From contig JAJYAS010000014.1 of assembly GCA_021779415.1 (NCBI GenBank), positions 1-15,445 on the forward strand: a stretch of 15,445 bases of DNA, given 5' to 3'. Below are positions 7,749 to 15,024 of the stretch, in pieces. The stretch comes from Bacillota bacterium (GTDB lineage: Bacteria; Bacillota_B; Desulfitobacteriia; Desulfitobacteriales; Desulfitobacteriaceae). A program made the translations under genes and the position numbers. Under the pieces are notes generated by a model. It was not told the DNA's origin and did not search any database. It was given only the letters and a program-made list of their open reading frames with translations. The first letter of the stretch is position 1. Every line of letters begins with the position of its first letter.

Positions 7749-7764
7749 CTTCGGAGGTGTATGG

Positions 7765-7995
7765 ATGAGCAATATAAAAGATGTTTTACCAAAAGATGAC
7801 TATCGCTTGGAGGTGTTTTTGGACAATGGAAGCAGTGTAACGCTGAATATGGAAAGCCGGCTTCAGACACTGAGGTTTGGAATGCTTTCAAACAAAGAGT
7901 TTTTTAAAATGGCTACCACCGATGGAATTTTCATCCGATGGGACAACAAAATAGAAATATCGCTCAGCGAGGTTTTTCACTTGGCACAGAGATGA
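7765..7995 (+). CDS. DUF2442 domain protein
   Basis: Encodes 76 residues matching the small DUF2442 fold: IKDVLPKDDYRLEVFLDNGS at the start, a central LSNKEFFKMATTDGIFIRWDN segment, and a final ISLSEVF. These are the family's hallmarks, whose biochemical role is unknown; members are often encoded beside a DUF4160 protein in toxin-antitoxin-like pairs. No DUF4160 gene is visible here. The ATG at 7765 lies 7 bases after GGAGG (7753-7757); a nearer ATG at 7761 opens a frame of only 12 codons. The next gene starts 24 bases downstream with its own ribosome site, so the two may be co-transcribed. Confidence 0.85.
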   Translation: MSNIKDVLPKDDYRLEVFLDNGSSVTLNMESRLQTLRFGMLSNKEFFKMATTDGIFIRWDNKIEISLSEVFHLAQR

Positions 7996-8019
7996 GGAAA
8001 CGATGAAAGGGGAATTGAG

Positions 8020-9051
8020 ATGAATTGCAAACAATGTGGCACATTACTTCCGGAGGATTCAGTGTTTTGCCAGACATGCGGGTTACAGGCGGAAGATACG
8101 CCGACGATAAACGCTGGTAGAGGGAACATGCGCGAAAGATTTAAAAGCTTTAGCGCCCTAAAAAAAGTTTTGATAATAGGAAGTTCAGCAATTGTACTTT
8201 TCTTTGTTTATGCCGTTTTAAGTCCGGATGAGAAAACAACAACCCCAGCAGTAACGCCAGCAGTAACGCCAGCAGTAACGCCAGCAGTAACGCCAGCAGT
8301 AACGCCAGTAACAACCCCAGTAACAACGCCAGCAGTAACCCCAGCAACAACTTCACCGGTAAATCCCGCAGCAATCCCCTCAGTAACTCCAAAAGCTGCA
8401 ACAGCCCAGGTAAAGAATGGGTTTTATAAAGTCACCTACAAAGATGGAGCCTATTATGAAGGGAACTTTGTAAATGACAAGTTTCAAGGAAAGGGAACTC
8501 TTGTTGGAGCTGACGGAACTAAGACTGTAGGCGATTTCCTTGATAATAAAGTTAACGGAAAGGCTGTGGTTTCCTATGCTAACGGTGACCGCTATGAAGG
8601 TGGAATGGTTAACAGTTTGAGGGATGGCAGTGGAAAGTATACATATAAAGCCGGCGGATACTATGATGGCATTTGGAAGGCCGGCGTAAAGAATGGTTAT
8701 GCAGTTTTTCAATATCCAAATGAAGACGTATATGAAGGCAATTACGTCAACGGCCTTGCTCATGACACCCAAGGGAAGAAAAAGTTCAAAGACGGGACTT
8801 CCTATGAAGGTGCATTTACCAATGGCAAAATGACTGGTCAGGGAACTAGATACTATTCCAACGGTTTTTACCAGGGTGCCTTTGTGGATGGAATGCGTGA
8901 GGGATATGGTGTCTTTAAATGGGAGTCGGGTAACTCTTACGAAGGATATTGGAAAAACGGGAAGCAGAATGGTCAAGGTACCTTATATTACAGTAATGGG
9001 AGCAAGGATTTTGGTACATGGAAGGATGGTGTCTTGGTAGCAGCAGGTTGA
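8020..9051 (+). CDS. membrane-anchored zinc-ribbon/MORN-repeat protein
   Basis: Encodes 343 residues in four parts. Residues 3-20 form a zinc ribbon (CKQC and CQTC, two CxxC pairs). Residues about 48-67 are a single transmembrane helix preceded by KK, which predicts the ribbon inside and the rest outside the cell. Residues about 72-131 are a Thr/Pro/Ala/Val linker with repeated TPAV. Residues about 135-343 hold about eight MORN-type repeats of the form YEG-x-x-x-NG-x-x-x-G-x-G, such as YEGAFTNGKMTGQG and YEGYWKNGKQNGQG. MORN arrays form elongated beta sheets; roles in bacteria are poorly defined. ATG follows AAAGGGG (8006-8012) at 7-base spacing. The linker, encoded by a DNA tandem array, may vary in length between strains. 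Confidence 0.9.
   Translation: MNCKQCGTLLPEDSVFCQTCGLQAEDTPTINAGRGNMRERFKSFSALKKVLIIGSSAIVLFFVYAVLSPDEKTTTPAVTPAVTPAVTPAVTPAVTPVTTPVTTPAVTPATTSPVNPAAIPSVTPKAATAQVKNGFYKVTYKDGAYYEGNFVNDKFQGKGTLVGADGTKTVGDFLDNKVNGKAVVSYANGDRYEGGMVNSLRDGSGKYTYKAGGYYDGIWKAGVKNGYAVFQYPNEDVYEGNYVNGLAHDTQGKKKFKDGTSYEGAFTNGKMTGQGTRYYSNGFYQGAFVDGMREGYGVFKWESGNSYEGYWKNGKQNGQGTLYYSNGSKDFGTWKDGVLVAAG
8245..8304 (+). repeat. five perfect 12-bp tandem repeats inside the MORN protein gene
   Basis: The unit CCAGCAGTAACG is repeated exactly five times, encoding the periodic Thr-Pro-Ala-Val linker; degenerate copies continue to about 8350. The unit is a multiple of three, so gain or loss of copies keeps the frame. Confidence 0.95.
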
Positions 9052-9379
9052 TACTGAGTGATGTTGTGACGCTCAACGACAGCTTTATTGAAACATTCAA
9101 GGCAGGTAGATATAAAGCCTATGGTTCGGATTTGAACTTGGAATCGGCAGGAGTAATCAAGGACGTAATGAATGGTTTCAGCAGCGTGGATATAGGCCTT
9201 TTAGCACTATCTCATAATTGTAAATGATAACTAAAAAAACCTAATATTTCACAAGAATCAAGAAGGAAATTGGAATTCTTTAGCGAAATCAATAACCTAT
9301 TAGAATGGAAGTGTCGAGTATTAGATATATTTAATACACAGGCCAAATGTGTCTGTCAAATCGCTTGGAGGCGCCACAT
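9052..9379. other. intergenic, possible decayed coding sequence
   Basis: A plus-strand frame overlapping the MORN gene end stays open to a TGA at 9225-9227, with a protein-like tail (LNDSFIETFKAGRYKAYG, then ESAGVIKDVMNGF). It has no ribosome site or convincing start and matches no family I know, so it is at best a gene remnant. The remainder (9228-9366) is AT-rich; no clear promoter pair was found before the GGDEF gene. Confidence 0.3.
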
Positions 9380-10069
9380 ATGTATGATAAATCAACGCTG
9401 AAGGATATGCGGTTTAAAATGAGGCAATGGCTTTCTGGAACAGTTGTTACAGTGATCTTAATTCTAATACAGGGGATAACGAATATCTGGCTGAGAATAA
9501 TGTGTGTGACTTTGATTGCAATAGGCCTTTTTCTGGTGATCCAGAAACTTTCCTGTGAACGTCGGAGGTTGTTGAGTGTCATAACGCTTGATGAGCTAAC
9601 AAAAATTGGGAACTACAGAGCATTTCAGGAGCGTCTACGACTTGAGACACAGCGCGCTCAGCGAAACCATGGGCCTCTTACGTTAATTCTTATTGATTTA
9701 GATCGGTTTAAAAACTATAATGATTCCCACGGACACCGTTTAGGCAATGAGTTATTGTATTCAGCAGGACAGATTTTCCAGGACGCCGTTCGTTCTATCG
9801 ATGGTGTATATCGTTTTGGCGGGGATGAGTTTGCCATTGTATTGCCGGAAACAGATTTGGAGGCAGCACGGCACATTGTAAAAAGGATTCGACATTCATT
9901 TGCGTGCCTTCCTAATCGTGCGGAAGTAACCTTGAGTATGGGGATGGCTATTTATCGAGAGGAGCCACTGCACGAGTTCTTCGATCGCGTGGATCATTTG
10001 CTTTATGACATTAAAGAAAGTGGAGGAAACGGTTGTCAATCTGAACTGAGCGGAAGCTATGTCAGTTAA
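9380..10069 (+). CDS. GGDEF diguanylate cyclase with two transmembrane helices
   Basis: Encodes 229 residues. A short N-terminus is followed by two hydrophobic helices (about 18-36 and 40-55), then a GGDEF domain (about 70-220). The catalytic motif is intact: GGDEF at 147-151, Asp106 in LIDLDRFKNYND, and HGHRLGNELL for nucleotide binding. RSID at 138-141 is exactly five residues before GGDEF, which is the RxxD inhibitory c-di-GMP site. The protein should make c-di-GMP from two GTP at the membrane and be feedback-inhibited. There is no recognisable sensor domain, so any input must come through the membrane helices or a partner. ATG at 9380 is chosen for GGAGG at 9367-9371 (8-base spacing) over an upstream in-frame ATG at 9347. 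Confidence 0.92.
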   Translation: MYDKSTLKDMRFKMRQWLSGTVVTVILILIQGITNIWLRIMCVTLIAIGLFLVIQKLSCERRRLLSVITLDELTKIGNYRAFQERLRLETQRAQRNHGPLTLILIDLDRFKNYNDSHGHRLGNELLYSAGQIFQDAVRSIDGVYRFGGDEFAIVLPETDLEAARHIVKRIRHSFACLPNRAEVTLSMGMAIYREEPLHEFFDRVDHLLYDIKESGGNGCQSELSGSYVS

Positions 10070-10213
10070 ACATCAAAATTATGAGTTATGTCTACTTTAA
10101 AAAAGAGCTTCCTTAGAAGTATATTACAAAGGTACAACTGGATGTTGTGCCTTGACTATTAATTAATATAGAAAAATTTCCTTGATTTCCCTGTTCGTGG
10201 GGTATCAATAAAA

Positions 10214-10437
10214 GGTCTGGTATCCTGTATTGGTCGATGTAATCCGGACGGTACATAGCGACCCAGTGACTTGGTACATTTAACGAAAAGCCGACGGATT
10301 ATTCCTGCTTATCAGAGTCACCCTTCGAATAGATCGCCACACTGGGGTAGAGTTAAGCGTACCGCTGGCTCACTGGGAGCATATTATTTCGTATACTTCA
10401 AAGAATGAAAAAGGATGCCTATGGGCGTCCTTTTTCT
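10214..10437 (+). ncRNA. candidate pseudoknotted structured RNA with own terminator
   Basis: This stretch between the GGDEF and psd genes has no credible coding frame but shows nested and crossing complementarity. GGTCG (10232-10236) plus ATGT (10237-10240) pairs with ACAT (10253-10256) plus CGACC (10259-10263), forming a hairpin with a 12-base loop. The loop segment AATCCG (10241-10246) is complementary to CGGATT (10295-10300). CAGTGA (10264-10269) pairs with TCACTG (10370-10375), GGTAC (10273-10277) with GTACC (10359-10363), and TTAAC (10280-10284) with GTTAA (10352-10356), making one long interrupted stem that encloses the pseudoknot strand. A strong terminator follows at 10408-10435. A weak promoter (TTGATT 10182-10187, TATCAA 10203-10208) could start it near 10215. 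Family unknown; of known large Firmicute RNAs, raiA would be the first to test, but I cannot confirm it. Confidence 0.55.
10407..10436 (+). terminator. strong intrinsic terminator
   Basis: AAAAAGGATGCC (10408-10419) pairs with GGCGTCCTTTTT (10424-10435, one G-U) around a 4-base loop. The A-run and T-run make it usable in both directions. No gene ends near it on the plus strand (the GGDEF gene ends 338 bases upstream), which supports a separate noncoding transcript. Confidence 0.85.
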
Positions 10438-10440
10438 ACG

Positions 10441-10734
10441 AAAACGTCTCTGAGTTCTAGCAAAGAACTTTTCGCGATAGTAAGGGTGGCACTCCCAGAG
10501 GAAAGAACATTGTGTTTGTAGACTAGAACACCAAAGACGATCAAAAATCTAAGCCTAATAAAAGAAGAACTTAAACTTACCGTGGGATAGTGGCTTTGGA
10601 TTACAGTGCATAGACGGTAAATGGACGGTGACGATGAATGGAATTGAGTTGTAAATCAATTCCGTGCTTTGCGAAAAATGAGGGAAGACCTCTCGAACTT
10701 GTTATTGTTCCGTAAGAGGAAACAATGCTATAAA
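10441..10734. other. gene-free region with two small hairpins
   Basis: No coding frame with a start and ribosome site is visible. AGTTCT (10453-10458) and AGAACT (10464-10469) make a 6-bp hairpin followed by TTT. GGAATTGA (10640-10647) and TCAATTCC (10656-10663) make a perfect 8-bp hairpin with an 8-base loop. The rest may be decayed coding sequence; nothing is recognised. Confidence 0.4.
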
Positions 10735-10759
10735 AACCAGTGAAACTATTTCAAAGTGG
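10732..10759 (-). terminator. possible terminator of psd
   Basis: Read on the minus strand, CCA and TGAAA pair with TTTCA and TGG around a 3-base loop, with a small internal loop, and a TTTTT run follows. The psd stop codon (10746-10748) forms the loop. Confidence 0.5.
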
Positions 10760-11687
10760 TGGCATTTAAGAAATTAAGCTTTTTAACATCGGGGGAAACC
10801 TCGCTGTTTCTCCCGATTTTTTCTCCCATTAACACATAACTTTCATAACCTAGCTTGGTTTGCTCAACGATGTCTTCGTCAATTCTAACTTTATCCGACT
10901 CGAAGAATAGGATCACTGTGGACCCCCCAAATTTGAAATAGCCCTTTTCATCTCCACGATTAACGCGTTTCTTGGGAGTATAGGTTTGAACAATTGAACC
11001 GACGCAGGTTGCTCCTACTTCTACATATAAGACATCACCAAAGTGATCTGAGTGGAAGGTGCTCCATTCTCTTTTGTTTTCACAAAAAAGTTTTTCGATC
11101 TTTTCAAGTGCAACCGGATTGACTGAGTAGTAAGCTCCTTCGATTTTTTCAGTATCCTCACAGGTCCCGCTGTCTATGAAATGATAGCGGTGATAATCCG
11201 TTGGGCAGAGTCTTAAAATCAAGCAGGTCCCTTTGCTATATTTCTCAGCGACTCGATTATCTTTAATCAATTCTCTAAGGCTATACGTAAAGCCCTTGAC
11301 TTGAACCAGTCTATCCAAATCTATTTTATCATAAGCAAAAAGCTTCCCATCTCCAAATGAAATAAGTGAATGGCTATCCGACTCTATTGCACGTGCATTA
11401 GGCTTTAATTTCCGATAAAAGAACTCATTAAAGGACGAAAAATCCTTCACTCTCTTTTCGGCAACAGACATATCTATGTTGAATTTGGCGATAAAAGGAT
11501 TAATCTTATTCTTACTTATTCTTCTGTCTAAATACCAACCATAGAGGCTTGAACACAGTCTTTTCTTTATAATAGCTTCTATGAGATTCATGCCAATAGG
11601 GGAGGAGTAGGTCCAATTTAAGACCTTTCCTCCAGCTACCTTTTCTATTTCGTAGGATTTATTTTTTCGGTTATAATACTTTATCAA
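10746..11687 (-). CDS. psd: phosphatidylserine decarboxylase proenzyme
   Basis: Encodes 313 residues converting phosphatidylserine to phosphatidylethanolamine at the membrane. The GGST motif near the C-terminus ([12 protein letters not shown], Ser256) is the self-cleavage site where serine becomes the pyruvoyl cofactor. Partner catalytic motifs are present: SFGDGKL (Asp113), PTDYHRYHF with His166 and HSDHFG with His212. The N-terminus [18 protein letters not shown] is typical of clostridial Psd. An in-frame TTG at 11696 directly abuts AGGAG (11697-11701 on the complement), so the TTG at 11687, nine bases away, is chosen. About 20 residues after GEKIG form a tail beyond the usual family end. 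No phosphatidylserine synthase gene is in the window. It is divergent from the large surface-protein gene. Confidence 0.93.
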   Translation of the reverse strand: MIKYYNRKNKSYEIEKVAGGKVLNWTYSSPIGMNLIEAIIKKRLCSSLYGWYLDRRISKNKINPFIAKFNIDMSVAEKRVKDFSSFNEFFYRKLKPNARAIESDSHSLISFGDGKLFAYDKIDLDRLVQVKGFTYSLRELIKDNRVAEKYSKGTCLILRLCPTDYHRYHFIDSGTCEDTEKIEGAYYSVNPVALEKIEKLFCENKREWSTFHSDHFGDVLYVEVGATCVGSIVQTYTPKKRVNRGDEKGYFKFGGSTVILFFESDKVRIDEDIVEQTKLGYESYVLMGEKIGRNSEVSPDVKKLNFLNATTLK

Positions 11688-11708
11688 ATGCTTCAACTCC
11701 TAGAGAAT

Positions 11709-11737
11709 ATTTTAGTTAGTTCTTGAGGTTTAAGCAA
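11709..11737 (-). promoter_or_regulatory. possible psd promoter
   Basis: On the minus strand TTGCTT (11737-11732) and TAAAAT (11714-11709) are separated by 17 bp, close to the sigma-A consensus. Initiation would fall almost at the ribosome site, giving a very short leader, which lowers confidence. Confidence 0.35.
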
Positions 11738-12014
11738 GTGGTAAGAGGTCTCTCGTCTCATCTTTATCCTAATAAATCTTCTGAGGTAACATTAACAACA
11801 AATCGATTGAATATGGGAACCTAACTTTTATAATTGTTCTGTATATTTCTAATGGCTTTGAGGGTTTGAAAGATGGAACTACCAGAGTGTTCAATTCATT
11901 TTAACGATCTGCTTTCTTATGTAATATATAAAAAAATAATAATTAGTAATATATTGCCACAGTTGAGTACTATAATTATTGATATTGATACGTGATAAAC
12001 AAGGGGGCTCATTA
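11738..12014. other. divergent intergenic region, AT-rich, with a TATAAT before the surface-protein gene
   Basis: A perfect TATAAT occurs at 11971-11976, 38 bases before the ATG at 12015, but no good -35 lies 16-18 bp upstream (TTGCCA at 11954 is only 11 bp away). A ribosome site AAGGGGG sits at 12001-12007. Otherwise nothing is recognised. Confidence 0.35.
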
Positions 12015-14639
12015 ATGAAAATAGGAAGATTTATCTCAATTTTCTTAATTATTTGCTCCAGTGTCATGGTAGGAAATTGGTCTTTAGGAGATAGTAATGC
12101 AGCATCAATTTCGCCAACAATTAACACCACTACCCGACTTTCCGGTCAAACGAGGTATGAAACTGCCAAGGCCATATCTGAGTATTATAACCAAGGGGAA
12201 GTTCAGAACGTTATCCTTTCTACTGGAATTGGATTTGCTGATGCCTTATCTGCCAGTGTCCTTGCTCACCAAAAAGATGCTCCAATTCTTTCGGTAGATT
12301 CCACTGTTGACGATTCGCAGGATGCTTTTAATTATATTACACAACATCTTAATCCAACTGGAACGATTTATATTATTGGCGGTACAGGGGTAATAGAGAG
12401 TGAATTCGAAACTAAACTAAACAATCTTGGGTTTCAAAATATTACTCGATTATCAGGCAATGATAGGTATGATACATCTTATCAGTTGGCCAGATCACTC
12501 AATAATTCCTTTGTATCCACTGTAGTAATTTCCTCCGGCGAATCGTATCCCGATGCTCTAAGTATTGCCAGTTTTGCCGCCAACAAAGGCTGGCCTATAC
12601 TGTTGACTACTGAAAATGCTTTGCCAGAAGAAATGAAAGATTACTTATCGGAAATAAAACCTTCGAAAGTATATATTACTGGAGGATTAGGAGTCATTTC
12701 AGATAATGTTGAATCGGAAATCAAAGGTATACTGCCACAGTCTAGCGTTCAACGGCTAGCGGGACAAGACAGATTCGACACTAATGCAGTTATTGCTAAA
12801 ACCTTTAACCCGAACCCATCTACAGTTTATCTTGCTACTGGTTATGGCTTTGTTGATTCTTTAGCTGGAAGTGCATTAGCTGCTAAAAATGGTGATCCCA
12901 TTATATTAATGAATTCCAATTCGGACAATATTCCACTTTCTACTTTAAATTATTTAATAAATATAAATAAGACTGGTAAGATGCCAAGTTTAATAGTATT
13001 AGGTGGAAGCGGTGTAATCAACGACGCATTGGTCAATCTAGTCGAAAAATTTTTAGATGGTACATTAACGGAGGATTCAATACAATCAATTGATCAGTAT
13101 TTAAATAATTCAAAAAGTATTATTCTGAAATTAAATGAAGAATTTACATTACCTACAACTGTTGTAGCAAAACAGTATAACGGGGCAACAAAACAAGTAT
13201 CAGTAACATGGAAAATTAGAACCAATAATGGTAATGAGAATGAATTGAACAATAACTATAAGATTGATACCAGTAATGTAGAAGTATCTTATTTGTATAT
13301 TGGGTTTGTTGACGGTTATTCAACCCCAGAATCAAATGTGGTAGATGGGTATAAGAATACTATAATGTTAAATGCTTGGGTATTTAAAGGCTTAAATATG
13401 ACTGAGGATTCTGTTTCAATAAAATTTGAGGGTAAAAATTTAGCACTCATTTTACCAATCTACATAGTAAATAATAGATATTATTTACCGCTTACTGAAA
13501 TAATCAATAAATCAGGCGGTAAAATCGAACAAATAGATAATAAAGTCACCTTTGAAATTAATCATAATATAGAAGCAATTGATATCAACAATAATTCTTT
13601 CAGTGAGAACGGGCAACAAGTCAAACTGAAGAAAAGTATAATCATTTCTGGTAATTTTGTTTACATATCTATGTATGATTTTTGCAGGATGCTAAATTTG
13701 AAATCTGATTGGGATATTAAGAATAAAGTTCTGTCGTTTTCCTATAACCGTGAAATAACTGTCAAGAAACAGATACCCACTTTCGGTAAACCAGTACTCA
13801 TTAGATTAGAGGATATTGCGCCCGGTTATTTATACAATTATCCTGACGCACTCGAAAAGTTGAGAATAATTGCAGACTATTTGTACTCTGAGAGTATTCC
13901 GTTCCATGTTGCCTGGGTTCCAAGATACATTGACCCAAGACCTTCCTCAAAACTCGATGATGATCCGTCCCAACAAAATAGTTTGCTTAATGCTGACTTA
14001 ATTTATACACTTGATTACATGATTGAGAAGAACGGATTAATTGGGCTTCATGGATATACTCATCAGTATGGAAATTCGGAAAGTGTTGGTGGTTCTGAGT
14101 TTAATTCTTATCCTAATGATGGTATTCCTGGAACGGTTCAATATACCCAAGGAAGAGTAGATATGGCTATAGCAGCTGCAAAGAAATTAGATATTCCTTA
14201 CTGTTTTTTTGAAGTTCCTCATTATGCAATCTCATCTAAACTAAGCAAAGTCTTGGAGAAAAACTTCGCCATACTCTACGAACATTACCCATCCACACCT
14301 GGCCAAATTAACGTCAGCAGAAATGAAGATAATACAACGATCTATGTTCCAACCCCTCTTGATTATGTCGACGGCAAAAGTGACTTGCAAAATATGCTCC
14401 ATAAAATAGCAACAATAAAACCAGGCGTTTTAGCTAGTTTTTTCTATCATCCTTATCTTGAGTTTGAGGATATTCGAATATCAAAGTCTCCCGACGGTTA
14501 CCCGATTTATTCTTACGAAGGAAGATCTATCCTTCATCAAATAATAGAATCGTTTAATAATAAGGGCTATAAATTCATTACGGTAAATGAGTGTTTGGGA
14601 TGTGATAATTCCATTGAGGACATTGATACAGGTAGTTGA
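12015..14639 (+). CDS. secreted cell-wall-binding protein with DUF2334 deacetylase-like domain
   Basis: Encodes 874 residues. A signal peptide (about 1-30, MKIGRF, hydrophobic core, then DSNAAS) precedes three CWB2 repeats, beginning with TTRLSGQTRYETA (39 on), NITRLSGNDRYDTS (about 143 on) and SVQRLAGQDRFDTN (about 242 on). CWB2 triplets anchor proteins non-covalently to clostridial cell-wall polymers. A beta-rich, possibly Ig-like segment follows (about 370-460), then a copper-amine-oxidase-N-like domain (about 470-585). The C-terminal domain (about 590-865) resembles DUF2334, a polysaccharide-deacetylase relative: RLEDIAP (Glu599, Asp600) and LHGYTHQYG (His679, His683) are the likely metal ligands. 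It probably acts on an extracellular glycan. ATG at 12015 follows AAGGGGG at 7-base spacing. The gene is clearly more AT-rich than the leu/pro genes, suggesting acquisition. Confidence 0.88.
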   Translation: MKIGRFISIFLIICSSVMVGNWSLGDSNAASISPTINTTTRLSGQTRYETAKAISEYYNQGEVQNVILSTGIGFADALSASVLAHQKDAPILSVDSTVDDSQDAFNYITQHLNPTGTIYIIGGTGVIESEFETKLNNLGFQNITRLSGNDRYDTSYQLARSLNNSFVSTVVISSGESYPDALSIASFAANKGWPILLTTENALPEEMKDYLSEIKPSKVYITGGLGVISDNVESEIKGILPQSSVQRLAGQDRFDTNAVIAKTFNPNPSTVYLATGYGFVDSLAGSALAAKNGDPIILMNSNSDNIPLSTLNYLININKTGKMPSLIVLGGSGVINDALVNLVEKFLDGTLTEDSIQSIDQYLNNSKSIILKLNEEFTLPTTVVAKQYNGATKQVSVTWKIRTNNGNENELNNNYKIDTSNVEVSYLYIGFVDGYSTPESNVVDGYKNTIMLNAWVFKGLNMTEDSVSIKFEGKNLALILPIYIVNNRYYLPLTEIINKSGGKIEQIDNKVTFEINHNIEAIDINNNSFSENGQQVKLKKSIIISGNFVYISMYDFCRMLNLKSDWDIKNKVLSFSYNREITVKKQIPTFGKPVLIRLEDIAPGYLYNYPDALEKLRIIADYLYSESIPFHVAWVPRYIDPRPSSKLDDDPSQQNSLLNADLIYTLDYMIEKNGLIGLHGYTHQYGNSESVGGSEFNSYPNDGIPGTVQYTQGRVDMAIAAAKKLDIPYCFFEVPHYAISSKLSKVLEKNFAILYEHYPSTPGQINVSRNEDNTTIYVPTPLDYVDGKSDLQNMLHKIATIKPGVLASFFYHPYLEFEDIRISKSPDGYPIYSYEGRSILHQIIESFNNKGYKFITVNECLGCDNSIEDIDTGS

Positions 14640-14681
14640 TTTGCTGAAATCAAGAAAAATGTGGAATGCCGCATGTGATTG

Positions 14682-14698
14682 GCAGGGGGTTCCCCTGC
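14682..14698. repeat. GC-rich perfect hairpin after the surface-protein gene
   Basis: GCAGGGG (14682-14688) pairs with CCCCTGC (14692-14698) around GTT. It stands out in AT-rich DNA, 43 bases after the stop, and lacks a T-run. A smaller GATTT/AAATC hairpin starts at the stop codon. Either could mark the transcript end. Confidence 0.45.
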
Positions 14699-14851
14699 TA
14701 GAGTCGTTGAGATATTTGAAGGGTAACTGAAACCCGGTCATGGACTTATTTTTAAAAACCTATAATTTCTATGTCTTTAAAACAAAAATAACCCATTGAA
14801 TCTAGTCAACGAGTTTCTTCGACGAGTTTAACATGTTTATTAGTGTGTTTT

Positions 14852-14919
14852 AGAGGATCCAAGACTCGAACTACTCCGAGATTCAAGGGGTAAATCTAAC
14901 CAGCTGAGCTGTAAACTTA
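14852..14919 (-). pseudogene. degenerate tRNA remnant
   Basis: Read on the minus strand, the D-arm-like AGCTCAGCTGGTTAGA (complement of 14895-14910) and the T-loop GTTCGAGTC (complement of 14863-14871) are correctly ordered and spaced. The acceptor arms do not pair, the anticodon stem is broken and no CCA follows. The D-arm suggests an Ile- or Arg-type ancestor, but the anticodon cannot be read safely. Confidence 0.6.
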
Positions 14920-14921
14920 AA

Positions 14922-15010
14922 TGGTGCCGATGACCGGAATTGAACCGGTACGGGCTGTTAAGCCCGCGGGATTTTAAGTCCCGTGCGTCTGCCAGTTCCG
15001 CCACATCGGC
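14922..15010 (-). tRNA. tRNA-Leu (anticodon TAA)
   Basis: Read on the minus strand it has a perfect 7-bp acceptor stem (GCCGATG with CATCGGC), an encoded CCA end, the anticodon stem CGGGA/TCCCG around loop CTTAAAA (anticodon TAA, 14974-14976), a long variable arm (CGGGCTTAACAGCCCG) and the T-arm ACCGG-TTCAATT-CCGGT. The long variable arm and anticodon define a leucine tRNA reading UUA and UUG. It is the only intact tRNA here, flanked by two remnants in the same orientation. Confidence 0.97.
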
Positions 15011-15024
15011 TAGAATCAATTCAC

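Noticed and set aside
8150..8401. Minus-strand Leu-rich frame resembling membrane helices
   Set aside because: It is the antisense of the TPAV tandem repeat; the Leu runs are an artefact of the 12-bp unit.
8380..8976. Minus-strand 198-codon frame
   Set aside because: It lies wholly antisense to the MORN repeats, has no Shine-Dalgarno sequence, and the plus frame has clear domain repeats.
10214..10437. c-di-GMP, cobalamin or T-box riboswitch in the GGDEF-psd gap
   Set aside because: The consensus cores of these classes are absent, and no gene follows the terminator on the same strand.
10441..10734. Transposon or insertion-sequence remnant
   Set aside because: No transposase-like translation, terminal inverted repeats or target duplications could be identified.
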